In this document: positions 28,639 through 37,764 of the stretch, piece by piece
Layout of the letters: the number at the start of each line of letters is the position of its first letter
How positions within the stretch are numbered: the first letter of the stretch is position 1
From: Isoptericola dokdonensis DS-3
Lineage (GTDB): Bacteria; Actinomycetota; Actinomycetes; Actinomycetales; Cellulomonadaceae
Length of the DNA: 64,000 bases
Direction of reading: 5' to 3'
NCBI RefSeq assembly: GCF_001636295.1
Contig: NZ_CP014209.1
Coordinates: forward strand, 1,984,001-2,048,000
Translations under genes and position numbers: made by a program
Notes under the pieces: model-generated
The model's input: only the letters and a program-made list of their open reading frames with translations
What the model was told of the DNA's origin: nothing
Databases searched by the model: none

Positions 28639-31600
28639 GTAGCCAGTCCTTCCTCGATCGGTTCGACGTCGCCCTCGAAGACGCGCCCGGCCTCGACGCG
28701 CATCCGGCCGATGAGCGCCCCGTCGACGTCGCGGACCTCGAGGACCCCGGGCATGCTGGCCAGGCCCTGCCCTGCCCGTGCCCGCTCGACGTCGAGGCGT
28801 GCGAGCGGTTCCGGGCGGCCGGTCCGGTTCTCGATGATCGAGCGGCCCGGCGGGAGCCAGCCGCCCTCGTCGAAGAGGAGCGGCGAGGGCAGGACGCCGC
28901 CGTTCGCCATCGCCCAGTGGATGTGGTTGTGGTGCATCGACTGGGTGATGGGCGCGAAGGCCGACGTGCGCTGCCCGTTGCGGATCTGCCGGCCGCCGGC
29001 CGGCGTGTAGATCAGCTCGGCGCTGTTCGGGAAGTTGTCGGACAGCCAGTTGAAGACGTCCCAGCGGGGCGGTGCGATGTCTACCGCGCGTCCCAGGCCG
29101 TGGAAGCTCGGCACGCCGGTGGCCGTAATGGCTCCAGGCCGGTACGTCGACGAGATCCCGATGCCGGGGAACGCCTCGCGTAGCAGGGAGACCATGGCCT
29201 GCCAGCCCATGCCGGGGCTCCCGCTGCCGGCGGGCGGGAGCGCGGTCTTGGCGAAGTCCTCGCTGCGGCCGCTCAGCGTGTCGACGACCATCCCGGGGAT
29301 CGCCGTGACGATCTGGCCGAGCGAGCCGCCCCCGATGTTGCGCAGGAGCGCGTTCATCGGGCCGGTGATCATCTCCTTGATCGCGCCGGCGGGGTCGGAG
29401 AGGAACCGGCCGACCGACTGGGCGGCGTTGCCCGCCCAGTCCCAGGCCGCCTGGGCGGCTCCGGAGACGGCGTTCCACGCGTCGCCGGCCCAGCCCCACA
29501 CGCCGCCGTCGGCGAACCGTCCGGAGCGTGCGTCGGCGTTCATGCGGGCGATGGCGGCCGGGCCGCCGACGGCCCGCGTCCACTCGGGCCGCATGATGGC
29601 CTCGCCGCCGGAGAGCTCCAGCCGGCCGCCCGTGGGCGACACGAAGCTGTGGACGTCCCTGCCCGGGGTATAGCCGGGCAGGACGCCGCCGGTTGCGAAC
29701 CTGACGGGGCTCATCGCGGGCAGCTTGAGGTCGAGGCCGACGGCGTCAGCGACCTTGTTCCAGGTCGCCCGGACGCCGTCCATGTAGACGGTCTCGATCA
29801 CGAAGTTGACCGGCTTGGCGGCGTACTCCTTGATCTTCGACCACGCCTTGTTGACGACGCCCGGCACGGCGTCGAAGGCGTCGCCGACCAGGCCGGCTCC
29901 CTTCTTCACCGGCGCGAAGACGTGCTCGTTCAGCCAGAGCCAGCCGGTCCGGAGCGCGTCGGTCATGCCGTCCCACGCGTCGCCGATCGCCCCGCCGGCG
30001 TCCTCGAAGCGGTCGCCGACCCAGGTCGCGCCTTGCTTCACCGGCGCGAAGACGTGCTCGTTCAGCCAGAGCCAGCCGTCCTCGAGCGCGCCGGTCATGC
30101 CGTCCCACGCGTCGCCGATCGCCTCGCCGGCGTCCTCGAACCGGTCGCCCACCCACGAGGCCCCCTGCTTGACCGGCGAGAAGACCTTCTCGTTGATCCA
30201 GTCCCAGCCGGACTTCAGGCCGCTCTGGACGCCGTCCCACGCGATGCCGATGACGACGCCCATGTCGCCGAACCAGTCGCCGACGTCGCCGAGCCAGTTG
30301 CCGATGGGTCGAAAGACCTTCTCGACCAGCCAGTCCCAGCCCGTCTTGACGGCCGCCTTGATCGTGTCCCAGTTGGCGATGATCAGGACCGCCGCCGCGA
30401 TGACCGCGGTGATGATCCAGGTGATCGGGTTCGCGAGAATCGCGGCGTTCGCGGCCCACTGCGCGACCGTGTACCCGCCCCACGCGGCGGTCACCACGCC
30501 GAGGCCGGTCGCGATCGCCGGCAGCAGGCCGGGCACGCTGTTGGCCCAGTCGAGGACCTGCTTCGCCGGCTCCATGAACGGCTCGAGTCCGTCGGAGACG
30601 GTCGCGACGAACGACCGCTTGAGCTCGGTGAAGCCAGTTGCCGTGTTGTCGTTGAGCGTCTCGCCCATCTCGGCGGCACGGCCCGTGAAGTCGTCGAACG
30701 CGTCGCCGGCGGGGTCAAGCGCGCCGAGGAAGTCTGGGATTTTGCCGGTGCCGATGTCCTCGAGCGGGGTGCCGAACAGCGCGATCGCCGCGGCAGCCTG
30801 GTCGCTCGGGTCCTTCACGCCCTGCAGGCCGTGGATGATGTCGGCGAACGCGCCCTGTGCCTGGTCTCCCCCGGCCAGGATGCGCTCGGTCATCTTGTCG
30901 GCGTCGACGCCGATGGTCTCGTACGCGTCCGTCGTCGACTTGGACATGTCCGTCGACCGGATCGAGAACTCTTTGAGGCTGTCGCCCATCTTGTCGATGC
31001 CGAACTGGCCGTTCTCAAGAGCGGAGCGCAGCACGCCCATCGTGGTCGCGCCGTCGAAGCCGAGCTGGGAGAAGAACGCCGAGTACTCCTGGGTGGCGTC
31101 GGTCATCTCGCCGCGCAGGGACTTCGGCACCTCCTGCATCGAGCCGACGATGAGGTCGAACGCCTCGGTGGCGTCGGCTGCGAGGCCGGTCTTCATGAGG
31201 ATGCCGGCGTTGCGCGCGGCTTCGTCGACGTCGAGGTCAAAGGCCTTTGCGATGTCGAGCGCCCCGGCGGTGACCTTCTCGAGCTCGGCGGGGCTCGCGT
31301 CCGCCATGCCCTCGATGGAGCTCATGACGGACTCGACGGCCCCGTTGACGTCCTCGAGGGACTCTCCCCACGCGCCGCTGTACAGGCTGCCGGCGACCTG
31401 GCCGGCGACGGCCGACTGCTCGCTCGTGAGGTGGAGCGCGGCGGCGACCTTGTCGGTGCCGGCCTCGAGGTTGATGTTCTGGGACCACGCCTCGCTCACG
31501 GTGGCGGCACCGGCGGCCATGAGGCCGAGCTGCGCGACGATGCCGCCGGCGCTGCTCGCCGCCTGGTCGAACTTCTCGCGGCCCTTGTTCACGGACGCCT

Positions 31601-32129
31601 TGAGCGAGTCCCACTTCCCCGAGGCGGTGTTCGCCTCGCGGCCGCCCTTGTCTGTGGCGTCGGCGAGTTGCTTAGTGACCTCGCGGTGCTCGTTCGATGC
31701 GGCCTTGAGCTGGTCTTCGCTCGAGGCGAGCTTCACGGAGGCGGCCCGCTGCCGGTCGCGCGCTCCCTCGAGGCGCTGCTCGGCGGCGACGGCGCGCGCG
31801 GAGCCGTCGCCGTACTTCTCGCGGGCGTCGATGAGGGCCTGCTCGGCGAGCGTGACCTTCGCAGTCGCGTCGCGCTCGGAGGCTCGCGCCTTCGAGACGA
31901 CCGCGACCTGGTCGTTGACGACCCGCTTGGTGCGCTTGGACGCATCCTCGAGCTGGGCGACGACGTGCGACGTACCGCCGTCGGATGCCGCCCCCTTGAA
32001 GCCGTCGGTCCAGGTCTTGCCGCTCTTCGTGCCGGCTTCGGCAGCGGCCTTGGCCGATCCCTTGATCAGGTCCTTCGAGAAGGCCCCCATGTCGGGGAGC
32101 ACATCGAGCCAGACGGCGTCGCCCGCCAT
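28632..32129 (-). CDS. Tape measure protein with M15/LAS-like peptidase domain
   Basis: A 1165-residue protein that sets tail length. N-terminal coiled coil (about 50-190), a PhageMin_Tail-type core (200-500), hydrophobic helices at about 540-585, and then two and a half 43-residue repeats (about 630-745) each with GDRFEDAG-x-AIGDAWDGMT and WLWLNEHVF. Near the end (about 985-1075) is a LAS metallopeptidase pattern: SFHGLGRAVDI (His and Asp ligands) and HHNHIHWA. Such a domain can open peptidoglycan during DNA entry. Length predicts a tail of roughly 170 nm, using about 1.5 angstrom per residue. Confidence 0.92.
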   Translation of the reverse strand: MAGDAVWLDVLPDMGAFSKDLIKGSAKAAAEAGTKSGKTWTDGFKGAASDGGTSHVVAQLEDASKRTKRVVNDQVAVVSKARASERDATAKVTLAEQALIDAREKYGDGSARAVAAEQRLEGARDRQRAASVKLASSEDQLKAASNEHREVTKQLADATDKGGREANTASGKWDSLKASVNKGREKFDQAASSAGGIVAQLGLMAAGAATVSEAWSQNINLEAGTDKVAAALHLTSEQSAVAGQVAGSLYSGAWGESLEDVNGAVESVMSSIEGMADASPAELEKVTAGALDIAKAFDLDVDEAARNAGILMKTGLAADATEAFDLIVGSMQEVPKSLRGEMTDATQEYSAFFSQLGFDGATTMGVLRSALENGQFGIDKMGDSLKEFSIRSTDMSKSTTDAYETIGVDADKMTERILAGGDQAQGAFADIIHGLQGVKDPSDQAAAAIALFGTPLEDIGTGKIPDFLGALDPAGDAFDDFTGRAAEMGETLNDNTATGFTELKRSFVATVSDGLEPFMEPAKQVLDWANSVPGLLPAIATGLGVVTAAWGGYTVAQWAANAAILANPITWIITAVIAAAVLIIANWDTIKAAVKTGWDWLVEKVFRPIGNWLGDVGDWFGDMGVVIGIAWDGVQSGLKSGWDWINEKVFSPVKQGASWVGDRFEDAGEAIGDAWDGMTGALEDGWLWLNEHVFAPVKQGATWVGDRFEDAGGAIGDAWDGMTDALRTGWLWLNEHVFAPVKKGAGLVGDAFDAVPGVVNKAWSKIKEYAAKPVNFVIETVYMDGVRATWNKVADAVGLDLKLPAMSPVRFATGGVLPGYTPGRDVHSFVSPTGGRLELSGGEAIMRPEWTRAVGGPAAIARMNADARSGRFADGGVWGWAGDAWNAVSGAAQAAWDWAGNAAQSVGRFLSDPAGAIKEMITGPMNALLRNIGGGSLGQIVTAIPGMVVDTLSGRSEDFAKTALPPAGSGSPGMGWQAMVSLLREAFPGIGISSTYRPGAITATGVPSFHGLGRAVDIAPPRWDVFNWLSDNFPNSAELIYTPAGGRQIRNGQRTSAFAPITQSMHHNHIHWAMANGGVLPSPLLFDEGGWLPPGRSIIENRTGRPEPLARLDVERARAGQGLASMPGVLEVRDVDGALIGRMRVEAGRVFEGDVEPIEEGLATW

Positions 32130-32141
32130 GGGGGCCTCCCA

Positions 32142-32911
32142 TCAGGTGGTGGTGCGCGCGAGGGTGCGGAGCAGCTCGGACCGCTCAGCGGCGTGCTGTT
32201 CCTGGTCGCGGGCTTCGGCCTCGCGCTCGTCGCGGCCCTTGGGCCTCGGCAGCGGCTCGGGCTGTAGCGCCGGCTGCCCCTCGCGGCGGTGGATGTTGTA
32301 CGTCAGCGCCTTGAGGTCGCGGAGCTGGGCGTCGATGTCGTGCAGGAGGCGGTTCCGGTCGTCCCACGGGCCGTGGGCGTGTCGTGCCCACGCGTTGCCC
32401 GGCGGCAGGTGCTCGACCATCACGCGGAGCTTCCGCAGGGTGATCCGGCCGTCGAGGTACTCCTGCAGGGGGTCGCGTGGCGCGTACTCCTGCAGGAGGG
32501 CGGCCTCGATCGCCTCCGGCGCGTCGCCGAGGAGGTCGCTCAGCCCCTGTAGCGAAAAGCCGCGAGGCGGTCGCGTGCGGCGTTGGTCTCCGCCCCGACG
32601 AGCTGGCCGAGGTCGCCGATCGTGTAGCCGGCGTCAACCCACTTCAGGAGCTGCTCGTCGGCGTCGTGGTCAGGGTGGCCGCTCAGCACCACGCGGGCCA
32701 TAGCCTCGCTGTCGTTGTTCTCGCCGGCCTCGCGGAGGCGGTCGGCATAGTCGTCGTCCTCCTCGAGGTTGACGGCGATCTTGATCCAGACGGTCTCGCC
32801 GTTGGGCAGGTCGACGGGGATCAGGCTGCCCTCGCCGACGACCTGCTCGGAGACCTGGTCCTTGAACTGGGCCATGTTGATCCGGCGGCGCTTGTTGTTC
32901 GGCTTGCTCAC
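32142..32911 (-). CDS. Tail assembly chaperone, long form by -1 frameshift (gpGT-like)
   Basis: The short chaperone gene (stop at 32540) and a second open stretch ending at 32142 lie in frames that differ by exactly -1 and overlap for many codons. In the overlap, GCG-GCT-TTT-CGC-TAC contains a TTTT run where slippage by one base leads into SLQGLSDLLGDAPEAIEAAL and on to LDGRITLRKLRVMVEHLPPG, a typical chaperone T-part. The exact slip site is inferred. The long form should be made in small amounts and bind the tape measure protein, which begins 13 bases downstream. Confidence 0.8.
32540..32911 (-). CDS. Tail assembly chaperone, short form (gpG-like)
   Basis: A 123-residue protein from GTG (SKPNNKRRR), or from ATG at 32875 (MAQFKDQ). 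The C-terminal part DYADRLREAGENNDSEAMARVVLSGHP and an acidic middle are usual for actinophage chaperones. It coats the tape measure protein before tube polymerisation. An upstream terminator after the tail tube gene probably lowers its level. Confidence 0.85.
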   Translation of the reverse strand: MSKPNNKRRRINMAQFKDQVSEQVVGEGSLIPVDLPNGETVWIKIAVNLEEDDDYADRLREAGENNDSEAMARVVLSGHPDHDADEQLLKWVDAGYTIGDLGQLVGAETNAARDRLAAFRYRG

Positions 32912-32949
32912 GGGGTGCTCGCTTCCTTGGGGGATCGGGGGGATGTAAA

Positions 32950-32989
32950 GGCCCGGCCGCGCGCGTCCCCCCACGCGCGCAGCCGGGCC
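32950..32989 (-). terminator. Strong hairpin between tail tube and chaperone genes
   Basis: A GC-only stem of about 16 bp (GGCCCGGC-x-GCGCGCGT and complement) with a 6-G loop, followed by TTTAC on the minus strand. It lies 18 bases past the tail tube stop and would act as an attenuator, keeping capsid and tube messages above those of the tail-tip proteins. Confidence 0.75.
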
Positions 32990-33007
32990 GGTTCATGGCC
33001 GGGAGGC

Positions 33008-33829
33008 TCAGGCGGCCTCTCCGGAGGCCCACTGGCTGCCGTCCCAGTAGGCGTGCGAGTCGTCCTCGAGCTCGACGAACTGGCCCGTGGTCCACGGGTC
33101 CGTCGGGTTCGCGGTGATCGAGGACGCCTGCAGCGCAGCGAAGTCCGCGGGGACGGACGACCCGTTCGGCAGGAACACGCCGGGGGTGCCCGCGGTCGCG
33201 CTCGTGGCAAGCGGCGGCAGGAAGCCGGGGCCGTTCTCGCCGCGGCTCAGCGAGCGGCCGGCGATCGGGTCCTTGAACAGGCCGAACGTGAAGCCGATGT
33301 TCTCGGGGTTCGCGCGGGCGAGGGTGCGGTCGGTGGTCGCCGTGACCTTGGCGCGGTAGGCGTACTCGACGCGGTAGAAGACGTTGTCGCCGACGCCGTC
33401 CTGGGCGATGACCCAGAGGCGGTAGTACGGGTAGTCCGTGATGTCGCCGTCGTGGAACAGCCACGGGCTGTGGGGGTCCTCGGCGAAGTCGGCGACGCGC
33501 TTGCCGTGCAGGACGGCGTTCACCCACGCGTTCGACGACTCACCGAACGCGACGGTGAGCTGCTTCTCGATGCCCGTCATGTCGGTGCGCACGGGCTCGA
33601 GCTGCTGGTCCATCTGCGTGCTCTCGGACGAGATCGAGTTCGCCTGCGTGATGCCGTCGGTGGTGATGAAGCCGAGCTGCCGGGCGGTGGCCGGCAGCAC
33701 CGGCTCGTTGAGCGCGGTGAAGAAGGCGTCGGGGACCGGCCGGTTGTAGTCCTCGAGCGCGAGCAGCTTCGTGCCCCACTTCCGGGTGGCGGTGTCGTTC
33801 GTCTGGAGCAGCTCGTCGACTGCAGACAT
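33008..33829 (-). CDS. Major tail tube protein
   Basis: A 273-residue protein located between the tail terminator and chaperone genes, the standard place for the tube protein. It opens with a helical arm (MSAVDELLQTNDTATRKWG), then beta strands with LGFITTDGITQA and VFYRVEYAYRAKVTATT, as in other actinophage tubes. A C-terminal addition (about 195-273) rich in Pro, Gly and Trp may be a surface-exposed Ig-like or CBM-like bump. Expected to be among the most abundant virion proteins. Confidence 0.85.
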   Translation of the reverse strand: MSAVDELLQTNDTATRKWGTKLLALEDYNRPVPDAFFTALNEPVLPATARQLGFITTDGITQANSISSESTQMDQQLEPVRTDMTGIEKQLTVAFGESSNAWVNAVLHGKRVADFAEDPHSPWLFHDGDITDYPYYRLWVIAQDGVGDNVFYRVEYAYRAKVTATTDRTLARANPENIGFTFGLFKDPIAGRSLSRGENGPGFLPPLATSATAGTPGVFLPNGSSVPADFAALQASSITANPTDPWTTGQFVELEDDSHAYWDGSQWASGEAA

Positions 33830-33892
33830 GAGGCATGTCCTCTCGGTGGTGATGGGTGGCCCGCGGGCGCGGGCCGGCGTGGTGTGCGCTCG

Positions 33893-34282
33893 TCACCGCG
33901 AGGGGCGGCAGGTGAGCGTGTAGGTCGCCGTCGCGACGCGCTGCGCGCGGTCGGTGGCCGCCGGGTCGATGGCGAAGCCGAATGCCTCGACGACGTCGTC
34001 GACGTAGCCGTCCTTGGTGCCCGCGGCCGCGAGGGCGGCCATGGCCGTCTCGACGGCTCGGGCCGCGCCCCACAGCGCCGACCGGTCGCCGGCGTAGACG
34101 GTGACCTCGACGTCGATGTCGCGCTCGTGTGGGTCGAGGCGGCTGCCGCCGACCCGCGCGACGATCAGGTACAGCTCGGGCGGGTTGTCGCCCGTCTCGG
34201 TGTACGTGGGGATGCCGGTGCGGTCGGCGAGCCAGCCGCGCACGAGCCGTTCGGCGTTGGCCCAGGTGACTGCCTCACGCAC
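33893..34282 (-). CDS. Tail terminator-like protein (minor tail protein U family)
   Basis: A 129-residue protein from GTG overlapping the preceding gene by 8 bases. The pattern AERLVRGWLADRTG, then ELYLIVARVGGSRLDPHERDIDVEVTVYA and a final strand RVATATYTLTCRP, is that of proteins that cap the tail at the head end. Position just before the tube gene agrees. Confidence 0.75.
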   Translation of the reverse strand: MREAVTWANAERLVRGWLADRTGIPTYTETGDNPPELYLIVARVGGSRLDPHERDIDVEVTVYAGDRSALWGAARAVETAMAALAAAGTKDGYVDDVVEAFGFAIDPAATDRAQRVATATYTLTCRPSR

Positions 34283-34586
34283 TCGCCGACCTCCGTAGGA
34301 TCTGCCGCCGTGTGAGGCGCGCGTCGGCGTCGGCTTCCTTCATCTCGTCGGTGACCTCGGCCTCGATGCGGGCGAAGGGTCGGCGGAAGCCGCCGGCCTT
34401 GGACCCGGGGCGCACGCCGGTGTCGACGTGCAGTGCGCCGGCGAGCTCGTCCGCTCCCGCGCTTAGCGCGAGGCGCTGGGCTCGTGGGAGCACCCGGCGC
34501 GCCTTGGCCGCGAGGGCGGCCTTGACGGCGTCGGTGAGGGCGGCCTGTTGGATCGTCTCGCGGCTGATCTGCGGCTTGCGGGCCAT
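34275..34586 (-). CDS. DUF5403 family head-tail protein
   Basis: A 103-residue basic protein with VLPRAQRLALSAG, ALHVDTGVRPGSKAGGFRRPFARIEAEV and the ending LTRRQILRRSA, the usual blocks of DUF5403, which in many actinophages occupies the slot of the HK97 gp10-like neck protein. The gene spacing (4 bases after the stopper, overlap with the terminator protein) supports a neck role. Confidence 0.75.
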   Translation of the reverse strand: MARKPQISRETIQQAALTDAVKAALAAKARRVLPRAQRLALSAGADELAGALHVDTGVRPGSKAGGFRRPFARIEAEVTDEMKEADADARLTRRQILRRSASA

Positions 34587-34589
34587 CGG

Positions 34590-34919
34590 TCACCCCCAGG
34601 TGGTCATGACGAGCTCGGTGTGGTCGTCGAGGACGCCGCCGGTGAAGTGCGCTGGCCGGCCCTCGACCCACCACTGGTCGCCGTCGTGCAGGAGCCGGTC
34701 GCCGGATGCGATCCACGGTGCGTGCGGCCCCGAGACGGCTCGCCGCTCGACGGGCCGTTCGGTCGGGGGCGGTGTCTCGCTGGTCTCGTGCTGGTGGACC
34801 GAGCACGGCCCCCACTCGCGAGTGGCGACTGTCTCGGTGGCGACGCCGTCGGCGTCGGGCGGGCCGTCGACGACCTGCTCGACAATCAGGGTGTGCGGGT
34901 GCAGGAGGCTGCCGATCAT
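34590..34919 (-). CDS. Head-tail connector, stopper-like
   Basis: A 109-residue protein starting MIGSLLHPHTLIVEQVV; the ATG overlaps the adaptor gene's end (34916). A beta-barrel pattern with GDRLLHDGDQWWVEGRP and the closing DHTELVMTTWG resembles SPP1 gp16-like stoppers. A longer start of 14 residues was rejected because it lies inside the previous gene without ribosome site. Confidence 0.7.
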   Translation of the reverse strand: MIGSLLHPHTLIVEQVVDGPPDADGVATETVATREWGPCSVHQHETSETPPPTERPVERRAVSGPHAPWIASGDRLLHDGDQWWVEGRPAHFTGGVLDDHTELVMTTWG

Positions 34920-35437
34920 GGGCGCGGCCCCCAGGCGTACCGCTCGACGGTGTCCGTCCATCCCTGGGAGACGCCGGCCTTGGTGAACGTGACGGATTCC
35001 TGGCCGGCGGTCGCCGAGGCGACGCCGGCGATCGCGCGGTATTGGGCCTCAGCCTGCTCGAGCACGGCGTCTTCGATGTCGCCCGGGATGTTGTCCTCGG
35101 GCCAGCCGTGCGTGAACGTGACGTCGATGTTGTCCTCGCCGTCGGGCCAACCGGCCGCGCGGCGCAGGAAGCCGACGGCGCGGTTGACCTCGAAGTCGTC
35201 GACGGGTTCGCCGGCGATCGTGACGACGGGGTCGCCGACGACCGGCCGGCCCGGCAGGAAGAGGCGGGTGCCGCCGCTGCCGGAGACCTTGACCTGGTCG
35301 TCGACGACCCGTTCGACGCTGTAGCCGATCTCGCCCTCGAAGCGGGCCGAGGCTCGACGAAGCGCGAGCTGGACCTTGCCGTCGTTACTTGCTGCGCCGA
35401 CGAGCAGCGCGACGTCGTCCGGCCTCGCCAGCGCCAT
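34916..35437 (-). CDS. Head-tail connector, adaptor-like
   Basis: A 173-residue helical protein starting MALARPDDVALL. The pattern of a long first helix with ALRRASARFEGEIGY, a beta loop, and late helices AVLEQAEAQYRAIAG matches gp15/gp6-like adaptors that join portal to neck. It overlaps the preceding gene by 53 bases in another frame, unusual for a phage neck gene but consistent with the start chosen. Confidence 0.72.
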   Translation of the reverse strand: MALARPDDVALLVGAASNDGKVQLALRRASARFEGEIGYSVERVVDDQVKVSGSGGTRLFLPGRPVVGDPVVTIAGEPVDDFEVNRAVGFLRRAAGWPDGEDNIDVTFTHGWPEDNIPGDIEDAVLEQAEAQYRAIAGVASATAGQESVTFTKAGVSQGWTDTVERYAWGPRP

Positions 35438-35744
35438 CGGTCTCCCCCTCGCCGTCCGTGGACGTCTCGTCCGCCGCCGGCTTGTCGTCGTCGTCGCCGG
35501 CGGGCTCGTCGTCACCGGCGGGCTCGTCGTCACCGGCGGGCTCGTCGTCGCCGGCGGCCGCGGCCGTGGTCAGGACGTGGTCCTGGGTCGACGGCTCCCC
35601 CTGCGAGTCGTCGGCCGGGTCGGTCGGTGCGGTGGCCGTGGTCGGCTGGACGTCGACCTGGTCGAGCAGGCCGAGGGCCTCGGCGTCGTCGCGTCGGTAG
35701 CGGACGCCTCGAACGACGACCATCGTGCTGATCTTCTTCGCCAT
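35385..35744 (-). CDS. Small capsid-linked protein with acidic GDDEPA repeats
   Basis: A 119-residue protein. The first 35 residues (MAKKISTMVVVRGVRYRRDD) look like a small folded domain common after capsid genes in actinophages. Then comes an acidic low-complexity part with GDDEPA repeated three times (18-bp tandem DNA repeat at about 35490-35550) and a very basic tail (RRRAARRRSK). The charge split suggests an unstructured scaffold or decoration. Function unknown. Confidence 0.65.
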   Translation of the reverse strand: MAKKISTMVVVRGVRYRRDDAEALGLLDQVDVQPTTATAPTDPADDSQGEPSTQDHVLTTAAAAGDDEPAGDDEPAGDDEPAGDDDDKPAADETSTDGEGETDGAGEAGRRRAARRRSK

Positions 35745-35756
35745 GGCTCAGTCCCC

Positions 35757-37001
35757 TCAGACGCCGGCCGAGGTCAGCTCGGCGATCGCGAGCTTCGCGG
35801 GCTCGCGGATCAGGAGCATCTCTCGGACCTCGGCGCGGATGTAGGTCAGGTTGTGTCGGGCGTCGTCCTCGTTCTGGTTGAACGCCTGGATCGTCAGCCC
35901 TTGCCGCTCGAGCAGGTTGACGGACGAGAAGTCGCCCAGGACGGCGGTGCCCGTGGGCACGGACTCGTCGGCGATGCGGGGGCGGCCCCAGATGGTGTTC
36001 GGCCCGTTGCCGAACGGCCCGTTGCCGTAGAACCGCTCGTTCGCGTCGCGCAGGAGGTCCAGGGCCTCGTCGTCCTCGGGGTTGAGCAGGACGGCCTGGA
36101 CCTGGGTGCGGGACGTGGTCCGCAGCTGCGTGATGGCCTTGCGGATCGTGGTCACCATGTCGGTGTTGAACGCCGTGTTCAGCACGCCGGTGGTGTTGAA
36201 GATGCCGGTCGGCTCGTTGGTGCCGCTGCCGTTGAAGACGAGGTCGGCGACCTTCTCCCACAGGTTGCGCTGCAGGACCGAGTCGAGCAGCGACGCGATG
36301 ATGCCGTCGTCGGCGAGCTCCTGGTTGGTGACCTTGAAACCGTCGGCCACGACGTGCGCGACGGCCTGGTCGGTGCCCATCGTGAGCTGCGACAGCGGCT
36401 TGAGGCCGCCCTCGGCCACGACGGCGGCCGCGGAGGCGATCGCCTGGAGCTGCCGGTACTCGACGTAGGACGACGCGGTCGTGCCGCGCGTGATGAGGTC
36501 GAGGATCGTCAGCGGCTTGGCGTACGTCAGGTCGACGATGCCCGGCTCGCGGTAGTAGTCGACCGCGCCGCCGAGGCTCGAGCTGACGGGTCCCGGGTCG
36601 CCGTCGGCCTTGGCCACGAAGCCGCCGAGGTTGTCGGCCTTGATGCTGACGGGGCCGCCCTCGACGGGCATCGGGTTCGCCTCGCGGAAGGCGCGCATCG
36701 CGGCGCTCTTGACGAACCGCTGGCCGAGGCTGCGCGGCGCGGCGTTGTCGACGTCGCCGCCGGCGTCGCCGGCGGTCTTGGCGGTCTTGGACGGCTGCGC
36801 CGGCTTGTCGGTGCTGAGCGCGTTGCGCAGCGCGGCGGTGGCCTTGTCGCGCTTCTCGATGGTCTGCGCGAGCTCGACCATGCGCTTGGCGACCGCGTCG
36901 GCGCGGTCGGCGTCCTCCGGGGTCAGGGTGTTGTCGTCGGCCTTGGCGAGCAGCGACTCGCGCTCGCTCTTGAGCTGCTGGAGCTCCAGCACGGGGTCCA
37001 T
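35757..37001 (-). CDS. HK97-fold major capsid protein with N-terminal delta (scaffold) domain
   Basis: A 414-residue protein. Residues 1-75 form a charged coiled coil (LELQQLKSERESLLAKADDN), the delta domain cut off by the prohead protease; the mature part starts near 100. The body has the HK97 family sequence ARPLTI-type spine seen here as AKPLTILDLITRG, the P domain GLKPLSQLTMGTDQ and the A-domain ending. Neighbours are protease upstream and neck proteins downstream. Confidence 0.92.
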   Translation of the reverse strand: MDPVLELQQLKSERESLLAKADDNTLTPEDADRADAVAKRMVELAQTIEKRDKATAALRNALSTDKPAQPSKTAKTAGDAGGDVDNAAPRSLGQRFVKSAAMRAFREANPMPVEGGPVSIKADNLGGFVAKADGDPGPVSSSLGGAVDYYREPGIVDLTYAKPLTILDLITRGTTASSYVEYRQLQAIASAAAVVAEGGLKPLSQLTMGTDQAVAHVVADGFKVTNQELADDGIIASLLDSVLQRNLWEKVADLVFNGSGTNEPTGIFNTTGVLNTAFNTDMVTTIRKAITQLRTTSRTQVQAVLLNPEDDEALDLLRDANERFYGNGPFGNGPNTIWGRPRIADESVPTGTAVLGDFSSVNLLERQGLTIQAFNQNEDDARHNLTYIRAEVREMLLIREPAKLAIAELTSAGV

Positions 37002-37017
37002 GCGGACGTCCTTTCGA

Positions 37018-37764
37018 TCAGATGAGCGCGAAGATCGCGCGGGTGCGGTTGGAAATGACGGCGGCCCCGGACGTGTCGTCCGAGGCCGTCTTGGTGGTGG
37101 GCTCGCCGCTGGCGTCGCCCGGGTCGGGTGCGCCGGGTGGCGCGCCGTCGTCGGTGGGCGGGTCGTCGCCGGCCGACTTGGACTCGACGGCGTCGAGCAC
37201 GCCGCCGAGCTGCTCCTGGATCCCGCGGAGGGTGTCGACGTGCCGCTGTGCGAGCACGCGCCCTTCCTTCGTCGTGAGGCGTGCGGACAGGGCCTTGACG
37301 CCGAGCAGCTCGGTGTCGGGGTTCGCGCCCTTGAAGGTCGGGCCGACTTCCCACAGGTCGATGTCCTTCAGGCCGAAGGCCCAGGTGTCCTCGTCGACCT
37401 TGACCATCTCGCCCTCGCGGACGCGGCCGGACCACGAGAACTCGACGACGAGGCCGGAGTCCATGAGGTCGCGGACGTGCTGGGCGCGCTCGGTGTCGAG
37501 GTACTCGGCGGTCACGTACAGCCCGTCTTCGCGGGCCTCGATGGTCGCCTTGCCGATGAACGCTTCGGGGTCCCAGGTCTGGTGGGACCACACGACAGGA
37601 ACGGGGCGGTCGCCCCATTCCTCGATGGTCCGGTCGAACGCGCCCGGCAGGACGACGTCGCCCTGGACGTCGACGTTGCCGAACGTCGAGACGCGGGCCT
37701 CGAAGCCGCCGGCCGTCTTGCTGACGACGGCGGCCACGCTCTTGCAGATCACCCGGTCAGTCAC
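37018..37764 (-). CDS. HK97 family prohead protease
   Basis: A 248-residue serine protease. The folded half (1-165) has the family blocks STFGNVDVQGDVVLPGAF, VPVVWSHQ (catalytic His) and VEFSWSGRV (region of the catalytic Ser), and LWEVGPTFKGANPDT. The C-terminal 75 residues are an Asp/Pro-rich linker used as a self-cleavage scaffold. It trims the capsid delta domain during maturation. The start overlaps the portal stop by 8 bases. Confidence 0.9.
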   Translation of the reverse strand: MTDRVICKSVAAVVSKTAGGFEARVSTFGNVDVQGDVVLPGAFDRTIEEWGDRPVPVVWSHQTWDPEAFIGKATIEAREDGLYVTAEYLDTERAQHVRDLMDSGLVVEFSWSGRVREGEMVKVDEDTWAFGLKDIDLWEVGPTFKGANPDTELLGVKALSARLTTKEGRVLAQRHVDTLRGIQEQLGGVLDAVESKSAGDDPPTDDGAPPGAPDPGDASGEPTTKTASDDTSGAAVISNRTRAIFALI

